Source: Barnesiella merdipullorum
Lineage (GTDB): Bacteria > Bacteroidota > Bacteroidia > Bacteroidales > Barnesiellaceae
DNA: 64,000 bases
Assembly: GCA_019116365.1 (NCBI GenBank)
Contig: DXBT01000036.1
Span: forward strand, 37,056 to 101,055
Direction of reading: 5' to 3'
A program made the position numbers and the translations under genes. The notes under the pieces are model-generated. The model made no database searches. It saw nothing but the letters and a program-made list of their open reading frames with translations, and was not told where the DNA came from. This document shows positions 25,600-33,912 of the stretch, in pieces. The first letter of the stretch is position 1; the number at the start of each line of letters is the position of its first letter.

Positions 25600-26758
25600 C
25601 ATACAGCCCGCCAACCGGGTGAACAGCGTGAGCGAATACTACTTCTCGCGCAAGTTGAGAGAGATTGCCGACCTCAACGCCCAGGGGCTCGACATCATCA
25701 GTCTGGGCATAGGCGGGCCCGACCGGCCGCCTCACGCCGACACCATCGAAGCGCTTTGCTCCGAGAGCCGACGCCCCGACACCCACAGCTATCAACCCTA
25801 TGTAGGAATACCCGAGCTGCGCCAGGCCTTTGCCGACTGGTATGCCCGCTGGTATGGTGTCGTCCTCGACCCGCAGCGTGAGATACAGCCGCTCATCGGC
25901 TCGAAGGAGGGTATCCTGCACATCAGCCTCGCCTTTCTCAACGCCGGCGACGGTGTGCTGGTTCCCAACCCCGGCTATCCCACCTACACCTCGGTGAGCC
26001 GGCTGGCCGAGGCCGAGATATTCACCTACGACCTCGACGAGAGCCACGGGTGGCAACCCGACTTCGACCAGCTCGAGTCGCTGCCGCTCGACCGCATCAA
26101 ACTCATGTGGGTCAACTACCCCCACATGCCCACCGGCACCAACGCCTCGGTAGAGCTGTTTACCCGTCTGGTCGAGTTTGGCCGGCGCCACGGCATCGTC
26201 ATCGTCAACGACAACCCCTACAGCTTTATCCTCAACGACCAACCCCTCAGCCTGCTGTCGATTCCCGGTGCGCGCGAGTGCTGCATCGAGATGAACTCGC
26301 TGAGCAAGTCGCACAACATGGCGGGCTGGCGCATCGGGATGCTGGCCTCCAACCCCCGGTTTGTCGAATGGATACTGCGGGTGAAGAGCAACATCGACTC
26401 GGGCATGTTCCGCCCCCTGCAAAGCGCGGCAATAAAGGCTCTCTCGTGCGGCCCCGAGTGGTATGCCGAGGTGAACCGGGTATATCGCTCCCGGCGAGCA
26501 ATTGCCGAGCAGATCATGCAATCGCTCGGGTGCCGGTACGATCCCTCACAAGTGGGGCTCTTCCTGTGGGGTCGTATCCCCGACGAAGCCCGCGATGCCG
26601 AGTCGATGGCCGACCGGGTACTCCACGAAGCCCGCGTCTTCATCACCCCAGGCTTCATCTTCGGGAGCCAAGGCAACCGCTATCTGCGCATCTCGCTCTG
26701 CGCACCCGACGAACGAATGAGCGAAGCCCTGCAACGAATCCAAAATATGAAATCTTAA
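25574..26758 (+). CDS. Class I/II PLP aminotransferase, probably aromatic or prephenate-pathway
   Basis: 394 residues. This is a fold-type I aminotransferase with Asp213 and Tyr216 in the NDNPYS motif and the PLP-binding Lys245 in NSLSKSHNMAGWRIG. The substrate motif SYQPYVGIPELRQAFADWY is typical of the family. Placement between pheA and the DAHP synthase-chorismate mutase indicates that it transaminates phenylpyruvate and/or 4-hydroxyphenylpyruvate (or prephenate). The sequence alone does not decide between these. It overlaps pheA, so coupled translation is likely, and it is followed after 13 bp by the next gene. Confidence 0.9.
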   Translation: MQNSTVPFDIQPANRVNSVSEYYFSRKLREIADLNAQGLDIISLGIGGPDRPPHADTIEALCSESRRPDTHSYQPYVGIPELRQAFADWYARWYGVVLDPQREIQPLIGSKEGILHISLAFLNAGDGVLVPNPGYPTYTSVSRLAEAEIFTYDLDESHGWQPDFDQLESLPLDRIKLMWVNYPHMPTGTNASVELFTRLVEFGRRHGIVIVNDNPYSFILNDQPLSLLSIPGARECCIEMNSLSKSHNMAGWRIGMLASNPRFVEWILRVKSNIDSGMFRPLQSAAIKALSCGPEWYAEVNRVYRSRRAIAEQIMQSLGCRYDPSQVGLFLWGRIPDEARDAESMADRVLHEARVFITPGFIFGSQGNRYLRISLCAPDERMSEALQRIQNMKS

Positions 26759-26771
26759 ATACACTCTCATC

Positions 26772-27836
26772 ATGAACGATTTACAACCCATTGTACTCCC
26801 CGGGGTCGATAGCAAACGCCCCATCATCATAGCCGGTCCCTGTAGTGCCGAGACCGAAGAACAAGTTATGAACACGGCCCGGCAACTGGCTGCACAAGGT
26901 ATCAAGATATTCCGCGCCGGGATATGGAAACCCCGCACCAAACCGGGAGGTTTCGAAGGCGTGGGCGTGGAGGGCCTGGCCTGGCTCAAGCGGGTCAAAG
27001 AGGAGACCGGCATGTACACCGCCACCGAGGTGGCCACCGAGCGCCACGTGTTCGAAGCCCTCAAACACGGCATCGACATCCTGTGGATCGGGGCCCGCAC
27101 CACGGCTAATCCCTTTGCCGTACAAGAGATTGCCAACGCCCTGAAGGGGGTCGATATCCCCGTCTTGATCAAAAACCCCGTAAATCCCGACCTGGAGCTG
27201 TGGATCGGTGCCGTCGAGCGCATTTACAATGCGGGTCTGCACCGGCTGGCAGTCATCCATCGCGGCTTCAGCAGCTACGACAAGCACCTCTACCGCAACA
27301 TGCCCCAGTGGCACATCCCCATCGAGTTGCGTCGGCGCCTGCCCAACCTGCCCATCTTCTGCGACCCCAGCCACATAGGGGGTAAGCGCGAACTGGTGGC
27401 TCCGCTCTGCCAACAGGCCATGGACCTGGGATTCGACGGCCTCATCGTCGAGTCGCACTGCGACCCCGACTGTGCCTGGAGCGACAAGAACCAGCAAGTG
27501 ACCCCCGACGCCTTGAACTACATCCTCCACATGCTGGTCATCCGCGAGACCACCCAGACGACCGAGAACCTCTCGGAACTGCGAAGCCAAATCGACCAGC
27601 TCGACAACCAACTGCTCGAGCTGCTGGCCAAGCGCATGCGGGTATCGCGCGAGATAGGCCAATACAAAAAGGAGCACAGCATGCCCGTGTTGCAGACCAG
27701 CCGCTACGACGAAATTCTGCAAAAGCGCATGGCTCAAGCCGTAGAGCTGGGCATGGGTGCCGAATTTATGAAAGAGGTGATGCAGGCCATCCACGAAGAG
27801 TCGGTACACCAACAAATGGAGATTCTCAACAAATAA
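26772..27836 (+). CDS. Bifunctional DAHP synthase / chorismate mutase
   Basis: 354 residues. The N-terminal 255 residues form a type I-beta DAHP synthase: IIAGPCSAETEEQ, FRAGIWKPRTKPGGFEGVG, IWIGARTT-like barrel segments and FCDPSHIGGKRELV. They condense phosphoenolpyruvate and erythrose-4-phosphate. The C-terminal 85 residues are an AroQ-type chorismate mutase: LSELRSQIDQLDNQLLELL, then KRMRVSREIGQYKK and TSRYDEIL. The fusion places the first step of the shikimate pathway and the branch-point step in one chain, which in relatives allows prephenate feedback on DAHP synthase. It joins pheA and tyrA in one operon. Confidence 0.95.
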   Translation: MNDLQPIVLPGVDSKRPIIIAGPCSAETEEQVMNTARQLAAQGIKIFRAGIWKPRTKPGGFEGVGVEGLAWLKRVKEETGMYTATEVATERHVFEALKHGIDILWIGARTTANPFAVQEIANALKGVDIPVLIKNPVNPDLELWIGAVERIYNAGLHRLAVIHRGFSSYDKHLYRNMPQWHIPIELRRRLPNLPIFCDPSHIGGKRELVAPLCQQAMDLGFDGLIVESHCDPDCAWSDKNQQVTPDALNYILHMLVIRETTQTTENLSELRSQIDQLDNQLLELLAKRMRVSREIGQYKKEHSMPVLQTSRYDEILQKRMAQAVELGMGAEFMKEVMQAIHEESVHQQMEILNK

Positions 27837-27862
27837 TAATGGTATAAGCAATCGTATCGTCT

Positions 27863-28636
27863 ATGAAAATAGTCATTCTCGGAGCCGGCAAGATGGGCTC
27901 GTTCTTTGCCGACGTACTCAGTTTCGACCACGAAGTCGCCCTCTACGACGTCGATCCCCGTCGGCTTCGCTATGCCTTCAACACCCTGCGCATGACCCGC
28001 CCCGAAGAGATAGGCGAGTTTGCCCCCGACCTGGTCATCAACGCCGCCACGGTCAAATACACCATCGAGGCCTTCGAGTCGGTGCTGCCCTACCTGCCGG
28101 CCCGCACCATCTTGTCGGACATCGCCTCGGTAAAAACCGGGTTGCCCGAGTTCTACGCCCGGGCAGGCCATCCCTTCGTCTCTACTCACCCCATGTTCGG
28201 CCCCACCTTCGCCAACCTGAGCGACCTGAGCACACAGCACGTCATCATCATCACCGAGGGTGACCACCTGGGTAAAGTCTTTTTCAAGGACATCTACCAG
28301 CGGCTGCGGCTCAACATATTTGAATACTCGTTCCGCGAGCACGACGAGACCATCGCCTACTCCCTGTCGATACCCTTTACCTCGACCCTGGTATTCGCCT
28401 CGATCATGAAGCACCAGGATGCCCCGGGAACTACCTTCAAGAAGCACATGGAGATTGCCCGTGGCCTGCTCTCGGAGGATGACTACCTGCTCACCGAGAT
28501 ACTCTTCAACCCCAACACCCCGCAACAGGTGCGACAGATACAGGAACAACTCTCGGCCCTGCTCGATATCGTCGAGCGCAAAGACACCGACCGCATGAAA
28601 AAGTACCTCACCCAGGTGCGAAAGAATATCGAGTGA
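27863..28636 (+). CDS. tyrA: Prephenate dehydrogenase
   Basis: 257 residues, the short form without a fused mutase or ACT domain. The NAD-binding motif is VILGAGKMGS at the N-terminus, with an acidic residue ending strand 2 (LYDVDPRRL) that favours NAD over NADP. The catalytic region includes STHPMFGPTFANL and the helical C-terminus IPFTSTLVFASIMKHQD. It converts prephenate to 4-hydroxyphenylpyruvate for Tyr. It is the last gene of the attenuated operon and is followed by a strong terminator. Confidence 0.93.
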   Translation: MKIVILGAGKMGSFFADVLSFDHEVALYDVDPRRLRYAFNTLRMTRPEEIGEFAPDLVINAATVKYTIEAFESVLPYLPARTILSDIASVKTGLPEFYARAGHPFVSTHPMFGPTFANLSDLSTQHVIIITEGDHLGKVFFKDIYQRLRLNIFEYSFREHDETIAYSLSIPFTSTLVFASIMKHQDAPGTTFKKHMEIARGLLSEDDYLLTEILFNPNTPQQVRQIQEQLSALLDIVERKDTDRMKKYLTQVRKNIE

Positions 28637-28670
28637 GACTCCCGGTAACCCAACGAGCCGATACCCCATA

Positions 28671-28706
28671 AAAAGGCGTGTCGCCCCATGCGGCGCGCCT
28701 TTTTTT
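28671..28706 (+). terminator. Terminator of the pheA-tyrA operon
   Basis: AAAAGGCGTGTCG (28671-28683) pairs with CGGCGCGCCTTTT (28691-28703), 13 pairs with two G-T, and a T run follows. Confidence 0.9.
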
Positions 28707-28834
28707 GTTTTTCCCGGTCACAGTCGTTGTGAGCCTTTCAAATAATCGGCTGATTCTCTTGCTATTGAAAAATGAGACCTTTTATTTCAAAAGTGATTTT
28801 GGTATAATATTTTCTTTTCTTGCAAAAGAATATC

Positions 28835-28842
28835 TATATTTG
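28835..28842 (+). promoter_or_regulatory. -7 promoter box upstream of the small membrane protein and dxs
   Basis: TATATTTG, with TTTC at 28811-28814 spaced 20 bp upstream as an imperfect -33 element. The leader is about 45 nt. Confidence 0.55.
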
Positions 28843-28893
28843 TAGGTTGACTTAGGAGGTCGATGACAGTACATTGAAAAAACAGAATTTTAC

Positions 28894-29076
28894 ATGAGAA
28901 AATATAATGTGTTCCGAATTTCGTGTATCGCACTGCTATGGCTCTTCTGTGCCGGCACGTTGATTTGGTCGAAAGGTGGTATCGATGGGCAAGTTCTGTT
29001 TGCCATCATAGCCTCGGGAATCATCGTATTCGTGCCCCTCTACAAACAGTGGAAACGAGAGAGCAAAAACAATTGA
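28894..29076 (+). CDS. Small two-helix membrane protein of unknown function
   Basis: 60 residues. Two hydrophobic segments (FRISCIALLWLFCAGTLIW and VLFAIIASGIIVFVPLY) are separated by a short SKGGIDGQ loop, with basic ends (MRKYNV and KQWKRESKNN) that suggest both termini lie in the cytoplasm. It starts about 45 nt after a promoter box and ends 28 bp before dxs, so it is probably translated ahead of dxs on the same message. I know of no family name. The coding assignment rests on the hydrophobic pattern and the promoter position. Confidence 0.6.
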   Translation: MRKYNVFRISCIALLWLFCAGTLIWSKGGIDGQVLFAIIASGIIVFVPLYKQWKRESKNN

Positions 29077-29104
29077 GCTGCCGAGTCGATAAAAAACTGT
29101 GGAA

Positions 29105-31003
29105 ATGGAACCCGATAACATAGAATTACTCAAACAGATAAACTTCCCTGCCGACCTGCGCAAACTGCCGGTCGAAAAGCTGCCCGAGGTGTGTGCCGAG
29201 ATACGACGGTTTCTCATCGGCTCGCTCGCCCACAACCCGGGGCACTTCGGGTCGAGCATGGGAGCCGTCGAGTTGACCGTAGCTCTGCACTATGTCTTCG
29301 ACTCCCCCTACGACCGCATCGTGTGGGATGTAGGGCACCAGGCCTACGGCCACAAGATACTCACCGGCCGCCGCGACCGGTTCGATACCTGCCGCAAGTT
29401 GAACGGGCTGAGCGGTTTTCCCAACCCGGCCGAAAGCGAATACGATGCCTTCATTGCCGGCCATGCCTCCAACTCCATATCGGCCGCCCTGGGTATGGCT
29501 ATCGCCACGCGACTCAAACACGAGGAGAAGGAGCGCAAGGTCATCGCCGTCATCGGCGACGCCTCGATTGCCGGAGGGCTGGCCTTCGAGGGATTGAACA
29601 ATGCCTCGATCAACCCCAACAACCTGCTCATTATCCTCAACGACAACGACATGGCCATCGACCACAACGTGGGTGGCCTGAACGAATATCTGGTAAACAT
29701 CACTACCTCGCGAGGATACAACAAATTCAGATACGACGCCTATCGCACCCTGCGTAAACTGAACCTCATCGACGAGGATCACCGGGGGCTGATATTGCGT
29801 TTCAACAACAGTCTGAAAGCACTGCTCACCAAGCAGCAAAACATATTCGAGGGTCTCGACATCCGCTATTTCGGGCCCATCGACGGGCACAACGTCATCA
29901 ATATCGTCAACAAACTGAACGATATCAAAGACATGACGGGGCCCAAGATACTGCACCTGCGCACCATCAAGGGCAAGGGATATGCTCCGGCCGAGAAAGA
30001 GCCTACCATCTGGCATGCACCGGGTTGCTTCGACCCGGCTACGGGACTGCGCAAGACCGACAGTGGCGACAACAAGCCGCCCAAGTTTCAGGACGTATTC
30101 GGCCACACGCTGGTCGAACTGGCCGAAAAGAACGAAAAGATTACCGTCATTACACCGGCCATGCCCACGGGCAGCTCGTCGTGTTTCATGATGGAGCGGT
30201 TTCCGCAACGGTCGTTCGACGTGGGCATCTCCGAGGAGCACGCCGTCACCTTTGCCGCCGGCCTGGCCAAAGAGGGGTTGCAACCGTTTTGCAGTATCTA
30301 CTCGACCTTCCTGCAACGGGCCTTCGACGAAGTGATACACGACGTGGCCATACAGAAACTGCCCGTAACTTTCTGTATCGATCGGGCCGGTCTGGTAGGT
30401 GAAGATGGAGTGACCCACCACGGCGTCTTCGACATCTGCTACCTGCGCTGTATCCCCAACATGACCATCGCCGCCCCCATGAACGAGCACTACCTGCGCC
30501 ACCTCATGTACACGGCACAGTTGCGCAACTGCGGCCCCTTTGCCATACGCTACCCGCGAGGCAACGGCAGCCTAATAGACTGGCGGTGTCCCATGCACGA
30601 AATAGCCATAGGCAAAGGCCGTCAACTCTGCGAGGGCGACGACATGGCCGTGCTCAGCATCGGAGCCATCGGAGTCGATGCCCTGCACGCCGTACAGCGG
30701 GCCCGCGAAGCCGGGGTAAAGGCAGCCCTCTACGACATGATATTTGTCAAGCCCCTCGACGAAGAGATACTCCACGAGGTAGGCCAGAGATACAAACGCG
30801 TCATCACCATCGAGGATGGCAACATTGCCGGTGGATTCGGGAGCGCCGTACTCGAGTTCATGGCCGACAACGGCTACGCCCCCCGCATCAAACGACTGGG
30901 TATCCCCGACCGCTTTATAGCCCAAGGCTCGGTCAAGGAGTTGCATCAGTTGTGTGGCATCGACGAAGAAAGCATCTATAGCACCATTATGGGGAATTGG
31001 TAA
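29105..31003 (+). CDS. dxs: 1-deoxy-D-xylulose-5-phosphate synthase
   Basis: 632 residues from the ATG at 29105; a GTG two codons earlier (29099) is possible. It joins pyruvate and glyceraldehyde-3-phosphate, the entry step of the MEP isoprenoid pathway. The thiamine diphosphate motif is GDASIAGGLAFEGLNNAS (about 157-174) with NDNDMAID after it. GHVASNSIS-like and IDGHN segments are present, as are the transketolase central domain (ISEEHAVTFAAGLA) and the C-terminal domain (IEDGNIAGGFGSAVLEF). trkA follows after 31 bp. Confidence 0.96.
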   Translation: MEPDNIELLKQINFPADLRKLPVEKLPEVCAEIRRFLIGSLAHNPGHFGSSMGAVELTVALHYVFDSPYDRIVWDVGHQAYGHKILTGRRDRFDTCRKLNGLSGFPNPAESEYDAFIAGHASNSISAALGMAIATRLKHEEKERKVIAVIGDASIAGGLAFEGLNNASINPNNLLIILNDNDMAIDHNVGGLNEYLVNITTSRGYNKFRYDAYRTLRKLNLIDEDHRGLILRFNNSLKALLTKQQNIFEGLDIRYFGPIDGHNVINIVNKLNDIKDMTGPKILHLRTIKGKGYAPAEKEPTIWHAPGCFDPATGLRKTDSGDNKPPKFQDVFGHTLVELAEKNEKITVITPAMPTGSSSCFMMERFPQRSFDVGISEEHAVTFAAGLAKEGLQPFCSIYSTFLQRAFDEVIHDVAIQKLPVTFCIDRAGLVGEDGVTHHGVFDICYLRCIPNMTIAAPMNEHYLRHLMYTAQLRNCGPFAIRYPRGNGSLIDWRCPMHEIAIGKGRQLCEGDDMAVLSIGAIGVDALHAVQRAREAGVKAALYDMIFVKPLDEEILHEVGQRYKRVITIEDGNIAGGFGSAVLEFMADNGYAPRIKRLGIPDRFIAQGSVKELHQLCGIDEESIYSTIMGNW

Positions 31004-31034
31004 AAAAGAAAAAATACAAAGGGTATAACAAATT

Positions 31035-32369
31035 ATGAAAATCATCATCGCAGGAGCCGGAGAGGTAGGCACACACTTGGCCAAGCTACTCTCCCGCGAA
31101 GAACAGGATATCATCTTGGTTGACAGCGACGAAGAAAAGCTAAGAGAACTCGATGCCAACTATAACCTGATGACGGTCGTGGGCAGCCCCACTGCCTTTA
31201 AGACACTCGAGCAGGCCAAAGTGCATCAGGCCGATCTGTTTATCGCCGTCACACCGTTTGAGACCCGCAACATCACAGCCTGTACCATGGCGTCGAAAAT
31301 GGGAGCCAAAAAGACATTGGCCCGGGTCGATAACTACGAATATTTGCTGCCCGAGAACAAAGCCTTCTTCGACAGTCTGGGAGTCAACGAGCTCATCTAT
31401 CCCGAGAAACTGGCCGCCGAGGAGGTGATTACCGCCCTGCGTCACACCTGGACCCGCAACTGGTTCGAGCTGTGCAACGGCGAGCTCATCGTGCTGAGCG
31501 TGAAGCTGCACGAAAATGCCAAGATTCTGAACAAGAAACTCTACGAACTCACCACGGCCGACAGTCAATATCACATCGCAGCCATCAAACGCATGCACGA
31601 GACCATCATCCCTCGTGGTAACGACGAGATAAAAGTAGGCGACATCGCCTACTTCACCACCACGCCCAACCACATCCAGGAGATACAGCAACTCTCGGGC
31701 GAAAGTGAGGCCGAGATTCACAAAATCATGATCATGGGCGGTAGCCGCATTGCCATACGCATCTCGAGCTATGCCCCCGACGACATGACGATAAAACTCA
31801 TCGAGTGCGACCGTCAGAAGAGCTACCGCCTGGCCGAATACATGAACGACGTGATTATAATCCAGGGCGACGGCCGCAACGTCGATCTGCTCAAAGAGGA
31901 GGGCATACGCGACATGGATGCCTTCATCTCACTCACCGACAGCTCCGAGACCAATATTCTGGCCTGCCTCACCGCCAAGGAGCTGGGGGTAAAAAAGACT
32001 ATCGCCGAGGTCGAAAACCTGCAATTCATCTCAACGGCCGAACGACTGAACATTGGCAACATCATCAACAAGAAGCTACTGGCGGCCAGCCGCATCTTCC
32101 AGTTGCTACTCGACGAAGACTCGTCGAATGCCAAGTGCCTGGCCCTGTCGGATGCCGAGGTGATGGAACTCGTAGCGAAAGAGAATTCCAAGATTACCAA
32201 AGCTCCGGTCAAAGAGCTGAAGCTGCCGTCGGACCTCACCATCGGTGGTCTGGTGCGCGACGGCCACGGTATGATCGTGACTGGTAACACGCACATACAA
32301 CCCAACGACCACGTCGTGATCTTCTGTCTCGACACGGCCTTGCACAAAATAGACAAGCTATTCAATTAA
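31035..32369 (+). CDS. trkA: Trk potassium uptake system, NAD-binding subunit TrkA
   Basis: 444 residues. Two RCK units are present, each with a Rossmann (TrkA-N) domain followed by a TrkA-C domain. The first starts IIIAGAGEVGTHLAKLLS with Asp ending strand 2 (LVDSDEEKL). The second begins near residue 233 (IMIMGGSRIAIRIS) and lacks a full glycine motif, as is common. TrkA is the cytoplasmic gating ring of the TrkH channel, encoded 9 bp downstream. Confidence 0.95.
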   Translation: MKIIIAGAGEVGTHLAKLLSREEQDIILVDSDEEKLRELDANYNLMTVVGSPTAFKTLEQAKVHQADLFIAVTPFETRNITACTMASKMGAKKTLARVDNYEYLLPENKAFFDSLGVNELIYPEKLAAEEVITALRHTWTRNWFELCNGELIVLSVKLHENAKILNKKLYELTTADSQYHIAAIKRMHETIIPRGNDEIKVGDIAYFTTTPNHIQEIQQLSGESEAEIHKIMIMGGSRIAIRISSYAPDDMTIKLIECDRQKSYRLAEYMNDVIIIQGDGRNVDLLKEEGIRDMDAFISLTDSSETNILACLTAKELGVKKTIAEVENLQFISTAERLNIGNIINKKLLAASRIFQLLLDEDSSNAKCLALSDAEVMELVAKENSKITKAPVKELKLPSDLTIGGLVRDGHGMIVTGNTHIQPNDHVVIFCLDTALHKIDKLFN

Positions 32370-32378
32370 CGAGAGATT

Positions 32379-33842
32379 ATGGCCAAAATTAATGTTCGTG
32401 TCATACTGAAATTTGTCGGGATGTTGCTGTGCCTGGAGGCAATTCTCATGCTCGTCCCATACATCGTCGCCCTCATCTATGGCGATGGCGATGCCCCTGC
32501 CCTTTTGCAGTCGGTACTGATTACGGCCATCACGGGAGGCCTCTTGTTCTACTTCTTCAGAAATGCCCGCAACGAGGTGGGCAAGCGAGAGAGCTACCTG
32601 ATTGTCTCCTCGATATGGTTCTTCTTTACCGTTTTCGGTATGCTTCCCTTCTGCCTCATGCCCAACTCGCTGAGCATTACCGATGCCTTTTTCGAGACAG
32701 TCTCGGGATTGACCACCACCGGAGCCTCTATTGTCAAGAATGTCGAGGCCCTGCCCCACGGTATCCTGTTCTGGCGCAGCTTTGTACAGCTGATCGGGGG
32801 TATGGGTATTATCCTCTTGACCATCGCCATACTGCCCATGCTCAACCATCAGGGCGGACTCATCCTCTTCAACTCCGAAGTGACAGGAATCTCACATGAA
32901 AAGCTGAAACCGAAGATTGGCGAAACCTCCAAGAAACTATGGAGCGTGTATATGTCGCTCACAGCCATATTGTGCCTGCTGCTATGCCTGGGCCCCATGA
33001 AACCGTTCGACGCCATCTGCCACGCATTCAGCACCATGGCCACAGGTGGATTCTCGACCAAACAGGCCAGCCTCAACTATTGGCACTCGGCCTATATCGA
33101 CTATGTGATTACGATATTTACCTTTATTGCCGGCATCAACTTTGCCCTGGTTTACAGGGCTGTCACCGGCGACGTGAAACGGCTGTTCTCCAACGAAGAG
33201 ACCAAATGGTACACCCTCATCGTAGTAGGTGCTACTGTCGTTGTAGTAGCCGGGCTGTACCTGACGAACCAAAACGCCTCATTCGAGCAGACTGTGAGAG
33301 TAGCGCTGGCCCAAGTCGTTACCATTATTACCAGTACCGGTTATACCGTGGGCGATTATGTGGCCTGGGGCCCCTTCTTCACTACCGTGTTCCTGTTGCT
33401 CATGTTCTTCGGAGCCTGTGCCGGCTCGACCTGCGGTGGCGCCAAAATAGACCGTCTGGTGGTGCTTGCCAAGAATACACGCAACGAGTTCTACCGGGTT
33501 ATCCACCCCAATGCCATCCTGCCCGTGCGGGTAAACGGCAAAGCCATTTCGCACGAGGTGGTATCGAAGATTCTGGCTTTTATCCTGGTCTATGTGATGG
33601 TACTGATTGCCGGCTCGATCATACTCACGGCCTTGGGACTCTCGATCGAAGAGGCCTTCGGTTCGACCCTCTCGTGCTTGAGCAACATCGGTCCGGGAGC
33701 CGGAGCCACAGGCCCGGTAGGCAACTATGCCTTTATCCCCGACGTGGGCAAATGGACCCTCTCTTTCATCATGCTCATCGGCCGACTTGAGTTGTTTACC
33801 GTACTGATACTCTTTACCTCCTATTTCTGGAAAAACTCATAG
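32379..33842 (+). CDS. trkH: Trk potassium uptake system, membrane subunit TrkH
   Basis: 487 residues with about ten hydrophobic segments. The four pore-loop filters are visible: SGLTTTGASI, TMATGGFST, ITSTGYTVGDY and SNIGPGAGATG. It is an inner-membrane K+ channel-like transporter gated by TrkA. The gene ends 70 bp before ftsK, which has its own promoter. Confidence 0.95.
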   Translation: MAKINVRVILKFVGMLLCLEAILMLVPYIVALIYGDGDAPALLQSVLITAITGGLLFYFFRNARNEVGKRESYLIVSSIWFFFTVFGMLPFCLMPNSLSITDAFFETVSGLTTTGASIVKNVEALPHGILFWRSFVQLIGGMGIILLTIAILPMLNHQGGLILFNSEVTGISHEKLKPKIGETSKKLWSVYMSLTAILCLLLCLGPMKPFDAICHAFSTMATGGFSTKQASLNYWHSAYIDYVITIFTFIAGINFALVYRAVTGDVKRLFSNEETKWYTLIVVGATVVVVAGLYLTNQNASFEQTVRVALAQVVTIITSTGYTVGDYVAWGPFFTTVFLLLMFFGACAGSTCGGAKIDRLVVLAKNTRNEFYRVIHPNAILPVRVNGKAISHEVVSKILAFILVYVMVLIAGSIILTALGLSIEEAFGSTLSCLSNIGPGAGATGPVGNYAFIPDVGKWTLSFIMLIGRLELFTVLILFTSYFWKNS

Positions 33843-33868
33843 GATTTCGCAAAGCCACTATTTTTCGC

Positions 33869-33876
33869 TATATTTG
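33869..33876 (+). promoter_or_regulatory. -7 promoter box of ftsK
   Basis: TATATTTG with TTTC at 33845-33848 spaced 20 bp upstream. It lies between trkH and ftsK, with a leader of about 30 nt. Confidence 0.6.
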
Positions 33877-33912
33877 TATTCTATTTCAATCGTATAGATA
33901 TATATCTCAAAT

